NCBI GenBank assembly: GCA_002245135.1
Contig: NGBS01000608.1
Span: forward strand, 24,668 to 88,667
Reading direction: 5' to 3'
DNA length: 64,000 nucleotides
Source: Proteromonas lacertae
Taxonomy: Eukaryota; Sar; Bigyra; Opalinata; Proteromonadidae
Below, in pieces: positions 25,145-36,392 of this stretch. The notes under the pieces were generated by a model, which searched no databases, had not been told where the DNA came from, and saw only the letters and a list, made by a program, of their open reading frames with translations. A program made the translations under genes and the position numbers. Position 1 is the first letter of the stretch. The number at the start of each line of letters is the position of its first letter.

Positions 25145-26602
25145 TTAGACCTTAGCTTCAATTGAAGAAGTTGAGTTGGTTACTTTACTTATTTCAGGAG
25201 TAACAGGCGAAATAGGTGACACTAGATTGTCATAAGTATTTTCAGGTGATTTAATTGCAGAAATAGAAGAATCTTCATCAGATCTATCACTAGAATCATC
25301 AATTTCAATATCACTAAATACAATTTGTCTTGGCATACTGGACATCCTAGGATAATCTTTCTTATTATTATTATCATCATCATCTTCATTACGTTTCAGA
25401 TTTTTCGATTCATCAATATCATGAGGAAGAAGAAATTTATAAGATAGATCAGTACCAAAGGCACCAAGTGGAGCTGTTATTAAAATAGCAAAAACAGTAC
25501 AACTAATAATCGTTTGGCCTGATGAAATACCTTTAGCAAGTGGAATTCCTCCAATTGCAGCTTGAACAGTAGCTTTAGGTAAATAAGCGATTATACAAAA
25601 CAATATTTCCTTCCATGAGAATTTATTACCAATTACACTTAAAAATACACCAATGGTTCTAAAGCAAAGAGCTAAAAAGATTGTTGCAATTAATTTACCA
25701 GCTATTTTACCTAATCCACTCATGTCAACAGCAGCACCTACCAATGTGAATAAAATCATTTCAGCAACCATCCACATAGATGTATATCTTTTACTTAATC
25801 GATCTGCACATTTAGGGAATAGATTGTGGATAGTTATACCCATACAAATAACGGCTAGTAATCCAGCAATAGGTAACCATTTTTTAATTGCGTTTTCTAA
25901 GGCTACAAATAGAAAAGAAAAGCTTACAAGAATTACACACTTTTTTGCATCACCTACCTTCGTTCTTTTGAAGAATAAGGTCAATACATACCCTGTTGTT
26001 ACTCCTAAGATAACTGCTAGTATTATTGAAACAGGGATCTGCCATAGTATATTAAAGCTGAAACCATCACCTACAGCTACATCACATAATGCTCCAAATA
26101 ATACTATTGCATATACATCATCAACACTTGATCCAGCTATTATTATTTGAGGTATTCCGTGTTTTGTTCCATAATGATTCTCTATTAAATACAGCATTCG
26201 AGGTACTACTACTGCTGGAGATACTGCTGCCATTACACAACCCATGATAGCACCATGTAAACGAGGAATTCCTACGATATCAGGAGCTACAGCTAAATAT
26301 CCTAATATTTCACAGGATGCTGGGATAAAACACATCATAATAGCTGATCTTCCTATTTTTTTCAAATCACCTACATCTAAGCTTAATCCACCACGACTTA
26401 GAATAATGATTAAAGCCATTTCTCTTAAATCGGTAGACATATCTAATAGTTCTTTGTTGATTAAATTGAGAGCGTTTGGTCCTAATGCTAAGCCAATACC
26501 AATCATTCCCACAAGAGGCGGTAGTTTTACCAACGTCAAAACATAGCCAACAATTAGTGAACAAATGAACAGGATGCCTAAGCTTAATAACAACTCAATC
26601 AT
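25145..26602 (-). CDS. Na+/H+ antiporter, SLC9B/NHA type, copy A
   Basis: A single uninterrupted 485-codon frame encoding a polytopic membrane protein of the monovalent cation:proton antiporter superfamily. The N-terminal half has LPPLVGMIGIGLALGPN and LAVAPDIVGIPRLHG; the core has VSPAVVVPRMLYLIENHYG and GSSVDDVYAI. The DD pair matches the paired acidic residues that carry ions in SLC9B (NHA) proteins. About 12-13 hydrophobic segments are followed by an acidic, Ser-rich cytosolic tail of about 80 residues ending SIEAKV. It would exchange Na+ or Li+ for protons across a membrane. No introns, unlike its neighbours. Confidence 0.85.
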   Translation of the reverse strand: MIELLLSLGILFICSLIVGYVLTLVKLPPLVGMIGIGLALGPNALNLINKELLDMSTDLREMALIIILSRGGLSLDVGDLKKIGRSAIMMCFIPASCEILGYLAVAPDIVGIPRLHGAIMGCVMAAVSPAVVVPRMLYLIENHYGTKHGIPQIIIAGSSVDDVYAIVLFGALCDVAVGDGFSFNILWQIPVSIILAVILGVTTGYVLTLFFKRTKVGDAKKCVILVSFSFLFVALENAIKKWLPIAGLLAVICMGITIHNLFPKCADRLSKRYTSMWMVAEMILFTLVGAAVDMSGLGKIAGKLIATIFLALCFRTIGVFLSVIGNKFSWKEILFCIIAYLPKATVQAAIGGIPLAKGISSGQTIISCTVFAILITAPLGAFGTDLSYKFLLPHDIDESKNLKRNEDDDDNNNKKDYPRMSSMPRQIVFSDIEIDDSSDRSDEDSSISAIKSPENTYDNLVSPISPVTPEISKVTNSTSSIEAKV

Positions 26603-27172
26603 TTTATAAATTGTGATTGAAATTTGATTCGCTGTTTGATATTATCAGTTGTTCTATAAGAAATTATTTAAACAAGGTTTCTTTGCGTCATAAGTATTAG
26701 TAATTATATTTATGCAATTTTACAGAAAAGAAAAAATTAAAAAGGCTTCTAATTAAAATATTGAAGAATTTAACTTAGTTTCATTCTATAACTGACAGAA
26801 TGAAACATATGGTTAGAATCACTAAGATTATTTCATCAAAATACCTTAAAGTATGTTATTTGTGTTGTTATGAAAAAAATAATGATCAAGCTTTTTAATC
26901 AAGCCTGATTTTGTTATTGTCAATAATATCTCATCATATACATCATATGGAATGATGAAATGTATATCTCGCTATATATACTACAAAATAAATTAATATA
27001 CCCCCTATAACAATAGAATAGGCAAATAAAATAATTATAAATATTAAAACAAATCTATCTAAATGATGCAATACTAATATTATTAAATTGAAGTATCTGA
27101 AAAAGGAGTTATATTCAATAGCACAATTCAACTAAAGATAATAAGGTAAAAGTAAACTTTACATTGATAGAG
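26603..27172. other. Intergenic between the two antiporters, 570 bases
   Basis: Holds the promoter of antiporter copy A, with TCAAGCTTTT at 26886-26895 and TCAAGCC at 26899-26905. Next to antiporter B, 26943-27131 (minus) is an open stretch with one strongly hydrophobic segment (IIILFAYSIVIGGILIYFVV) and no ATG at its start. It could be a 3' exon of copy B reached from a GTAC donor near 27180, or a chance frame. I see nothing else. Confidence 0.35.
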
Positions 27173-28498
27173 TTACTGTACATGTTTTGGATCTTCATCA
27201 TTATACGTAATTTCAATGTCACTAAACACAATCTGCCTAGGTAAGCTTGAATTTCTTGAATTATCACTTTTCTTATCATTGTCATCATCATTCTCATCAT
27301 TAGATTCATCAATATCATGCGGTAGTAAATATTTATAAGATAAATCAGTTCCAAAAGCACCTAATGGAGCTGTTATAAAAATTGATAATACAGCACAACT
27401 CAATATCTCTTGACCTGAAGACACACCTCTATCCAATGGAATTCCACCAATTGCAGCTTGAACAGTTGCTTTTGGCAAGAAACCAATAATACAAAATATT
27501 ACCTCCTTCCAGGATAACTTATTACCAATTACACATATTACTGTTCCTATTGATCTGAATATAAGAGCTATAAATATAGTTGCAATTAATTTACCAGCTA
27601 TTTTACCTAATCCACTAACATCAACAGCTGCACCTACCAATGTGAATAAAATTACTTCAGCAACCATCCACATAGTACTATACTTCTTACTTAATCGATC
27701 TGCACAATCTGGAGATAAATAATGTATAGCTAATCCCATACATATTACAGCTAGTAATCCAGCAATAGGAACCCAATCTTTAACAGCATTTTCAAGTGCT
27801 GCAAATAAAAAAGAAATGCTAATTAATATAAAACATTTTCTAGAGTCACCTATATCTGTTTTTTTGAAGAATAATGTTAATATATATCCCACAAATACAC
27901 CTAATATTAGTGCTAATATTATTGAAACAGGGATTTGCCAGAATATGTTATAACTAAATCTATCACCAACAGCTACATCGCATAATGCTCCAAATACTAC
28001 AATCGTAAATACATCATCAACACTTGATCCAGCTATTATTATTTGAGGTATTCCGTGTTTTGTTCCATAATGATTCTCTATTAAATGCAGCATTCGAGGT
28101 ACTACTACTGCTGGCGTAACAGCACCCATTACACAACCCATAATAGCACCATGTAAACGAGGAATTCCTACGATATCAGGAGCTACAGCTAAATATCCTA
28201 ATATTTCACATGTAGCAGGAACAAAACACATCATAATAGCTGATCTTCCTATTTTCTTCAAATCGCTTACATCAAGACTTAATCCGCCATTTGTTAATAT
28301 TATAATCAAAGCTATGTTCCTTAAATCAGTAGATATATCAAGTATTTCTGTGTTTATCAAATTGAGTGCATTGGGTCCTAATGCTAAGCCAATACCAATC
28401 ATTCCCACAAGAGGTGGTAATTTTATCAACATTAACACATAACCTAATGCCATTGAGCAAATAAACAGTAAAGCTAGACTTAATAACACTTCTATCAT
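27173..28498 (-). CDS. Na+/H+ antiporter, SLC9B/NHA type, copy B
   Basis: Tandem paralogue of copy A, 441 codons, also without introns. It shares the same landmarks: LPPLVGMIGIGLALGPN, VTPAVVVPRMLHLIENHYG and GSSVDDVFTI with the paired Asp residues. The cytosolic tail is shorter and ends DPKHVQ. DNA identity to copy A is high in the central block around 28030-28240, suggesting either strong constraint or conversion. Membrane location and ion exchange are inferred from the family. Confidence 0.85.
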   Translation of the reverse strand: MIEVLLSLALLFICSMALGYVLMLIKLPPLVGMIGIGLALGPNALNLINTEILDISTDLRNIALIIILTNGGLSLDVSDLKKIGRSAIMMCFVPATCEILGYLAVAPDIVGIPRLHGAIMGCVMGAVTPAVVVPRMLHLIENHYGTKHGIPQIIIAGSSVDDVFTIVVFGALCDVAVGDRFSYNIFWQIPVSIILALILGVFVGYILTLFFKKTDIGDSRKCFILISISFLFAALENAVKDWVPIAGLLAVICMGLAIHYLSPDCADRLSKKYSTMWMVAEVILFTLVGAAVDVSGLGKIAGKLIATIFIALIFRSIGTVICVIGNKLSWKEVIFCIIGFLPKATVQAAIGGIPLDRGVSSGQEILSCAVLSIFITAPLGAFGTDLSYKYLLPHDIDESNDENDDDNDKKSDNSRNSSLPRQIVFSDIEITYNDEDPKHVQ

Positions 28499-28665
28499 GA
28501 TGTTTTTATTTAGTGAATATAACTGGATGAAATGTTCAGCTAGTTAAATAAAATTATTGCCACAGTTGAGTATATGTATAAGTAAATAGAATGATGTAAA
28601 AAAGTTACAAACATAACAGATGAACAATCGAAAATATCAATTTATTTTTAAAATAACAACAAAAA

Positions 28666-30616
28666 TTAATTTATTACAGTAGCACCAACTCCAATAATCT
28701 CGTCAGGATTAACTAATTGAACAGGACTATAATTCCTACTGATTATATCTCTAATAAATCTAATCCTCCCATATTCTCCACATAGTATGATATTGGTAAT
28801 TTCATTCTTTAAAACAGTGCATTTTCCATTTCCCACCGTACATTCATTCAATTTTTCTAAAAATTGTCTTTTATAATTACTATTGATTGTTTCATATAGT
28901 GAATAACTCATTTCACTTTCTACATCATATATTTCAAATAACGAATTAATAAAATTAAATTGCTTACTGGCTAAACTATAAAAAGATTCTCTACATTCAA
29001 TTATTTCACTTTCTAAAGATTCAAGCTTATGTTTGATGGAATTATTATTTTCTATTTTACTTTGTTCTAAACCATTCTGAATGAATTGATTTACATAGTA
29101 ATTATAAATATTATTATCAATTAATTTTCCACTTAAATTAGTTATTTCTCCACTATCATATAATATATCACATTTCAAATCAATCACATTGATAATTGTT
29201 ATATTTACTCTATTCTTTTCAATTATTATAACAACATAAATTCCATTTTCTATTTTTTGATCTAAGTTGTAATAATATCCAGCAATTGCTGCAAGTGGTT
29301 CTTTGATAATTCCACGAAGAAATAATTTACTTTCTATTTCATAAAAATATAAAAATATAAAAATATAAAATATTATATATATATTTATACTATATAAATT
29401 CAATGATTCTGCCATTCCTCCTATTTGCTCTTTATTAAAATAACTTGGTACAGTAATATTAATATCTCTCAAATGAAACTCACTAAATTTCATTGAATAT
29501 TTCACCATTTCACATAATAGTATGTTATATAATGCAATAACATCATATTTCACCTCATGGTCTTTATCTTCATTTATTATAATTTCAGGATATTCTCCAT
29601 TCTTAACAATTTTGAAATTCCATTTATTTAATTCATTCTCTATATCTACATATTTTTTACCAATTAAATGCTCTAAATCATAAATTAATGGATTATCTAA
29701 TTTATGCTCATTATAAGCACAATTTCCAATCAACCAATTATTTTTAGTTTTACTAAATGATAGATAAGAACGTAAGTATATATCATTATTTATTGGTAAA
29801 CTAACTACTCTACCTTGCTTCCATATTCCACTTAATATATAATCTAAAGATATATGACAACCGATTCTACCTTGATCTGGACTGATGACGAGATTCTCTT
29901 TTAATAGATTGCTACAGTCGGAAGTGATGGAACGTGATTGGAGGAATCTTATACCAGTGTGACGAATTAATGGAGTTGTTGGTAATCTAAAACAAAATAA
30001 GAATTATAAAAAGTGTTTAGAAATTATATATATACTCAGGAGCATTTGCATCTACAGTAATATGAAATTCATTCTCTCTATCTGAGAATACATATTTAAT
30101 TGTATAATTATTGACAGATGTATAAAACAAAGGAGGTCTTTCAGCTGGTAATTCAAACATTTTTAGAATAATACAACTTGAGAGTTGTTTGGATATATAT
30201 GGCATCATCTATTAAATTAAATTTAAAAATATTTAAAATATACTAACTGTAAATATCTCTCTTTATCATGCTCTGTCTTGTCTGAAGTGTAAAATCCAAG
30301 AATATTAGTTTCTTTCTGTAAAGTCTTCAAATATTTTTTACATTCTGAGTCTTTGTCTCTACGATCGTTCGGAATATTGTAACCTATGTTGATTATCTTC
30401 TTTTCTTGATCAATATTGCCAGTAATCACTCCAAGAATTGAGCAGTGTATATCAAGGCTTAAAGCTTCCAAAATGTCTTTATGAATCTTCTCCATCACAA
30501 TCTAATTTTAGATAATTTGCCTATACTGTTGTAATTTTTATTTGATATGTTTTGATTTCTTCTTCTGAGAGCACATCATCATCTGGACTTGGTATAATAA
30601 TATCATCAGAAGACAT
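28666..30616 (-). CDS. MPN-like domain fused to a divergent Hsp70 ATPase domain
   Basis: Five exons (30616-30527, 30501-30244, 30208-30036, 29986-29391, 29333-28666) with introns of 25, 35, 49 and 57 bases join in frame to 594 aa. After a short acidic lead (MSSDDIIIPSPDDD) the first 200 residues resemble an MPN (Mov34/eIF3h-like) domain: SILGVITGNI, GYNIPNDRRD, NILGFYTSDKTEHD; no JAMM metal motif is seen. Then comes an Hsp70 nucleotide-binding domain: SGIWKQGRVVSLPI, WLIGNCAYN, DLEHLIGKKYVD, ITVPSYFNKEQ, IIKEPLAAIAGY, ILCGEYGRIRFI, ending at GVGATVIN. There is no substrate-binding domain. The DLGTT phosphate loop is replaced by HISLD-type residues, so ATP hydrolysis is doubtful. The MPN call is tentative; the Hsp70 call is firm. 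Confidence 0.65.
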
Positions 30617-30700
30617 TATTATGATAAAAAGTCAAATTTTTGAAAATCTCAAACTCCTCTCAAACCTAAAAAAAACTAGTTGTTGAGTTTTTTTCTAAAC
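30617..30700. promoter_or_regulatory. Divergent promoter, 84 bases
   Basis: Separates the start codons of the MPN/Hsp70 gene (minus) and the coiled-coil gene (plus). It contains CTCAAACTCCTCTCAAACC, similar to but not matching the TCAAGC element seen elsewhere. It must serve both genes. Confidence 0.4.
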
Positions 30701-32123
30701 ATGAATGACAGCTATATGAGAAGTCCAATGCAAGGGAATTATGCAGAATCTGAAGTAGATCAAATAAAAGTATTGAATGTTTGTTTCATATGTTATTTAG
30801 GGAAGTATTGAGAGATTGAAATGGCAAAGAGCACAAGTTGAAAAACTCAGATTAGAGGTTGAAGCAAAAGACAACACAATTGACCAGTTAAATCAACAAA
30901 TTATGAATCTTACAGAACAAAACAGTGTGTTAAGACAAGACTCTGAAGAATTAGAAAGGATGAAAATGGATGTAAAGAGGATTAAAGACACAGTCAATTC
31001 ATTGGAAGAAGAAAAAATAAAGACTTTAACACAAATGGCAGAAATGGAGAGTGTAATAGAACATTCAAAGAATGATATGCAAAAGTATGAGAATTTAGTA
31101 GCAAATCAAAAATGTGAATATGAAAATCTCCAGTCAAATGCTAAGAATCAGATTAATGAGTTAAAGAATCAACTAGAATCTCAATCAAAACAAAATAACC
31201 AATTAAATATGGAGTTAATAAACACCAGAAATCAATTAATGGAATATAAGAAAGAATACGAAAACATTGCAAATGAAAAAGAAAATTTAAAGAATATGTT
31301 GAAAAGCGTTAATAATGATAAAGAAGTATTGAATAACAAAGTGATAGAAGTAACGAATCAATATTCAAAAACAAGTGACAATTTAGAATCAATAAAATAT
31401 GACAATAATCAATTACAGAATGAATTGGAAGTTATTAAAAATGAAAGAAATAGTTTGAAAAAATTGGTGAATGAGCAAGACAATAAAAACAATGAATTAA
31501 CAGAGATTGTAAATAAATTAAAAATTATGAATAATAACTATGAAATGAAAATTAATGAATATGAAAAAAATATTAAAAATTTGCAGAATATGTCAAAATT
31601 TGAGAATGAAAAAATGATTAAAAAATATAATGAAATGAGCGAAGTAAATGAGAATGAAATAAACAAATTAAAAAATGAAATAACTTCATTAAAAAATAGT
31701 GTATATGAATCTGAGAGAGAAAAGAGTAATATATTGATGAAATATGAAGAATTAAAGAAAGAAAATGAAATGTTAAATAACAATAACATGTTTTTAAATG
31801 AGAAAAATGACACGAATGAAAAATTATTAAAAGATAATAAAAAAGCTATTAATGATTATGAAACAAAATATAATGACTTGAAGATGAAATATGAATACGA
31901 AAAGAATGAATATGAGAAATGGTTAACTGTGAGAAAGGAATTATTAGATGAATTCGTAAAAGAAGAAAGTAAATTGAATGTAATAATTAGTTCACCTCCA
32001 AGATCCAATAAAATGATGATTAGTAATACCAGTAACAACAACAACAATATGAATAATTCTTATACAAGTCCAAACAAATTCGTAAATAGTTTTACTAAGA
32101 CTCCTTTTAAAGATAATTATTAA
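30701..32123 (+). CDS. Long coiled-coil protein
   Basis: Exon 1 (30701-30769, MNDSYMRSPMQGNYAES) and exon 2 (30801-32123) are joined across a 31-base intron to give 463 aa. From about residue 25 to 420 the protein is one almost continuous coiled coil with heptad-like Leu/Asn/Glu/Lys spacing (for example IDQLNQQIMNLTEQNSVLRQ). It ends in a Ser/Asn-rich tail with TPFKDNY. There is no catalytic motif. Such proteins usually serve in centrosomes, basal bodies, Golgi or cytoskeleton; the sequence does not say which. Confidence 0.75.
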
Positions 32124-32206
32124 TTTTATTATTTTCTATATATTCTAAAAAATATTTAATGTATATATAATATATTATTAATTAATAAAAATAATTACTC
32201 TACTAA

Positions 32207-32951
32207 TTATTCGTTTCGTACCATAGCCATTATTACAGCTAGATCATTATTACCACTAACAAAATAGCATATCTTATCATCATCTTTCATTTCTCTTCCA
32301 TTAATAAATAATCTCATTTTATCTTTACTAAATTCAACTTTATTTTCCTTAGCTTTACCTTCTATTGATTCTTTTAGTTCAGATACTTTATTAGATATTT
32401 CCATTTGTACTTTTAACTCTAAATCTCTACCTAAATTACATAAACGAATTCTAATTTCTTTTTCTCCTGTTATATCTTTCTTTTCTTCGGTATTTGCACC
32501 GTCAGGATTTAGACCACCTGAAGTAATATTGGAAGGGAATGAAAAACAATATAAAGGTACTTCGTATTTATTACCTAGCTGATCATAGCATAACGCTAAG
32601 CTTCCTTTAGGTGTAGTAATAGCTGAAGCTTCCAAAATTGCATTAGCTGTTGCCATATCACCTATTTAGTGTTAATCGAATGTTTAGTGAGAAATAAATA
32701 GTTTATACTTTCTATTAAAGCTTCACTACATGCTTTAAGTGTGTTCCAAACAATTTCAACACCTTCTGTTCTACTTGCCCAGAATTCCTAAAATTTAGTG
32801 TTTTCAAAAATAATACTTTTCTCATATTTAATATTTCTTCTACTGTAAGAGGTTTACTTGAACGCCAAGCCTCAATTTTATTAATAGGAACGCTTTTACG
32901 TTCTACATCATAACCATTTGTTTCTTGTTCCCTAGAACCGTTACAACCCAT
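32207..32951 (-). CDS. UBTD: Ubiquitin domain-containing protein, UBTD1/UBTD2 type
   Basis: Three exons (32951-32817, 32787-32709, 32661-32207) with introns of 29 and 47 bases give 222 aa, close to the 227-234 aa of animal UBTD proteins. It begins MGCNGS, an N-myristoylation-type start also usual for the family. The N-terminal UBTD domain reads KEFWASRTEGVEIVWNTLKA and TTPKGSLALCYDQLGNKYEV. The C-terminal ubiquitin-like fold starts at IRIRLCNLGRDLELKVQM and ends NDLAVIMAMV. Both splice joins restore the conserved family sequence, which is good support for the micro-intron model. Family members act with E2 enzymes and ubiquitin ligases. Confidence 0.92.
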
Positions 32952-33264
32952 TTATATTTTTTATCTAAAAGACAGAATAAAAACTATATAGAATAAAAAA
33001 GAAAATGGTTTTCTTCAGATGTTCAGTTTATTTCAGTTTTGTTTTTGAATGTGTTTTTTAAGTGATCTAACCAAAGGATTGAGGAAAGGAACAACTTTAT
33101 TGAAATTACCATATACTCATTTATTATAACGCCATGATTTCATCGAAGAAACAAATAATTTTAGATTATTTGATATTACAACCTTTTCAAAAACAGAAAT
33201 AATTCAAATTTTAGGAATAAATCATGGTATGAAGATACAAAAAATATTGAAATTTCTATATTAT
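32952..33264. other. Intergenic, 313 bases
   Basis: Between the UBTD start and the Got1 stop, both minus strand. AT-rich and with no coding potential that I could support; presumably promoter plus 3' untranslated region. Confidence 0.45.
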
Positions 33265-33882
33265 TTATACTGGATCACCTTCATCTTTCTTTGACACTCC
33301 ACTAAATTGTTCTACACACTGAGAAATGAATGGAATTGCACAGATTATATTCAGACCAGGTAACTATGATATGATTATACCGAATATTTATACTTGTTTT
33401 AAATATGGAACGATATTTGCAAAGACTGAACCAAATAGTTTTGCTCCTCCTTATATATTATTAAAGACGTAATGTATGTTATTAATATAATACATAAAAA
33501 AAAGATATATATACTTCAACAGCAAAACCAATAAATGTATATCTGAAGAAAAAAATAAGTACTACTCCAATGAAAAATAGTAAAACTGGTACTCTTTTCT
33601 AGTATTATTTACATAATATTGGATGATAAATACTGTGGGATGTCGTATTGGGTTGAAAAATTGAAGAGTTGTTTGAAAACCAATCAAAAATGGAAAACCT
33701 CTATATACATAAAATGCACATAAATAAATGATATACCCTAAAAATAATAAATTGCCTAAAGCCATTAAACCTCTATCAAAAATCATAACTACTCCAATAA
33801 AAAAGAAGAATGATCCTAGAGATATCATCATAATTCCAATGGTTCTATTATCAGACAATTGCAATGACTGTAACAGTGACAT
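33265..33882 (-). CDS. GOLT1: Got1-type vesicle transport membrane protein
   Basis: Small four-helix membrane protein of the Got1/SFT2 family, which acts in ER-Golgi vesicle traffic. The first exon encodes TIGIMMISLGSFFFFIGVV and FDRGLMALGNLLFLG. A 36-base intron follows, then GFPFLIGFQTTLQFF, another short intron, then KRVPVLLFFIGVVLIFF, and finally GGAKLFGSVFANIVPYLKQ and LPGLNIICAIP, as in animal and yeast Got1. The third intron, about 33450-33515, does not give a clean in-frame join with the usual GTAT...TAG signals, so that boundary is unsettled. The stop is TAA at 33267-33265. Confidence 0.82.
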
Positions 33883-33975
33883 TTTTAAAAGAATAAAAAT
33901 TTGAAATCAAGCTTTATCAAGCTTTTTCACTCAAGCCAAGTTTAGATTGAATAACGATAATACGATTATTGAGTG
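33883..33975. promoter_or_regulatory. Divergent promoter with three TCAAGC elements
   Basis: The 93 bases between the Got1 start (minus) and the EF-hand gene start (plus) carry TCAAGC at 33907, 33917 and 33931 (the last as TCAAGCCAAG, identical to 9909-9918). Such density in so short a spacer is the best local case for a real element. Confidence 0.45.
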
Positions 33976-35973
33976 ATGCAGACTCCAGCTTTGCATAAGA
34001 AAGAAAGAACCATGACAGGTAAGACGAATAGATCTACCTTGTCAACTCCTGAACTTCCTTTAGTAAATCATAGTAAAAATAGTTCAAAAAGATCAACATC
34101 AAGATTATCATCGAGGCATTCTAAATCATCTACAGGATTAAGAAGTGTTACACCCTTATCTCCAATAAATTCAAGACCTCATTCTGAACAACAGTCAGAT
34201 GAAGTAGTAGAAGATCCACTATTCATGACCACATCAATTATCAATAGAAAAAGAGAAACAACTCTTGAAAGACTCAATACATCTTTAATTTCTCGATCAA
34301 TGACGAAATATAAGAATTTTCACGATAATTTTAGAGATTTAGATAAGAACCATGATGGAAAATTACAATTTGATGAATTCCTCAATATGGTAGTTTCAAA
34401 CGGATTAGATACAGAAGAACATGCAAAAGTACTATTCGATCAATTCAAAGATTCAACAGGTAATATGCCCTACAAAAATTTCTTAAAATTATTACAGTCT
34501 GATCAAGGTGGATTAAATCGAGTTGAATATATCCCACCAGTAATCAAGCCAGTAAAGTTAAGAGATAATCCAGATGAAGATAAGCAGGCACATAAACGTG
34601 TGGATCAGATAAAAGATGATTTATTGTATTATTTGCAACAGAAAATGAAAATTCATTATGATAAGAAGAATGTATATTTTATTTTTATTTTTATTTTGTA
34701 AATAGAATAGTACGGTGTTATATAAAGCATTTAAATCAATGGATCGAGATCATGTATATATTTATTTATTTATTTATTTAGAATGGATATTTGACATATG
34801 ATGTATTAAAAAGGAATCTTGGACCATTTGTCATTAATAAACAATTAAAAGATGAAGAGATTGAAGATTTATGTAGAGTAATAGATCATAATCATAATGG
34901 AATTATTAGCTACTGTGAATGGATGAGTGAAATGGCAGAAGTGGATTATGAACCAGGTTATGATATGCTTGGACCAGTATATGATGAAATATTTCATCTT
35001 TTTTTATTATCTTTTTTTTTTTAATCTTTAATTTAATCTTATTATTATTATTATTATTTGTATAGGCTAGAGAAAGATCTGTAGCTGCTCTTTACAAACC
35101 ATTACCAGAAGTATATGATCCAACCAATGATCCAATAGCAGAACCATATCCTATTAATGGTTATAACTCTATTAATGTCGATGATATCAATAGAACATTG
35201 AGTATATGTGAAAATACAAGTTATGATTTAAGAAGTATAATATATATATATATATATATTTGTATTATATTATTATAAAATAGAAACAAAGAGATATTCA
35301 CCACCAGTAAAGAATCCATTTTATGATACTTCCAATATGAATTTGAAACGTGAGACTTTAAGATTGAGTAAAAGTGATAAATGCTATTTCCCTGACTTTC
35401 ATAATAGTTATGATCATGAAGAATTATATAATACATTGTATGAAACAAGCAAAGGAGAAGTATTAATTATTATAATCATTATTTTTCATTATTATTTATT
35501 ATTTATAGATGAAAACTAGACATGGTGCAACACCTGCTCCACCTGATACTTACTACGATCTATCATTAGGTAAATTCATTGAACCATCACCACTTGAAAT
35601 TGAACCAGAAAAGCAATTTATTACAACCTATATGGAGAACTACAACAATGTAAGAAAGATTCCACTAACAATTCAACGAAAATTAGAAAGTGATAAAAAA
35701 TGGAAGATTAAAAATGCTTTAAGTATTAAATATAAGAAGGATTTAACTAAGCATATTGTTGAAGACCAATATAAAAAGGATGTTTATGATTCTGGACATG
35801 TTTGGGTCAAATCTAAACAAAAGGCGAAATATTTTGCACAAGTGTATGAGAAAGCTGATAGAGAGAATGAATATGCCAAACCATCCGAGCATGAATTGAA
35901 ATGTCAATTAAGGACATTTAGTTGTAGTCCTGAAAATATGTTTTATAAAAGTTATGAATCTCCTGCAAAGTAA
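33976..35973 (+). CDS. EF-hand calcium-binding protein
   Basis: Starts MQTPALHKKERTMTGK with a Ser/Thr/Arg-rich N-terminal region of about 85 residues. EF-hand loops follow: DLDKNHDGKLQFDEF (canonical), SMDRDHNGYLTYD and VIDHNHNGIISYCEW, the last two in a pair. The exon structure uses short TA-rich introns, for example those ending just before NSTVLYKAF, NGYLTYD, ARERSVAAL, ETKRYSPPV and MKTRHGA. The C-terminal 250 residues contain short proline-rich peptides (YKPLPEVYD, GATPAPPDTYYDLSLGKF) typical of microtubule inner or axonemal proteins. That role is inference. Divergent from Got1. Confidence 0.75.
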
Positions 35974-36392
35974 TATAAATATAAATTAATTTCATTACTT
36001 TTTTGTGTATATTTTTCACAAATAACATAAGATGAATTGTAAGGATTAATAATGCATTTCATAGAGTAATAGTGTAACAAAACAAAATACCATTTTTTAA
36101 AAATCTTTTAAAATATATTCTATTTCCTACAACAGAATTACAGTTAAGTCGAAATAATGAATGTTATATGTATCTTTTTTTCACATTTAATTGTAAAATA
36201 TGCTATTAATTATTGTCTTATATAAATAATAACTGTAGTGATATATTTTTTATTTTATCTCTAACATTTTCTTTACATAACATTATTTTTCACAAGAATG
36301 TAAATCATATTAATTGTATTTACACCTTTTAAAATTTGATGATGAATAAAACGGATAGTTTATTGATTCGTTTCACTTTAGTTGTTTTTATT
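35974..36392. other. Intergenic, 419 bases
   Basis: AT-rich spacer between two plus-strand genes, with short poly-T and poly-A runs. No frame, structured RNA or repeat that I can support. Confidence 0.5.

Noticed and set aside
25653-26546. Plus-strand frames over the antiporter gene
   Set aside because: Antisense shadows of a strongly conserved membrane-protein frame; no motifs of their own.
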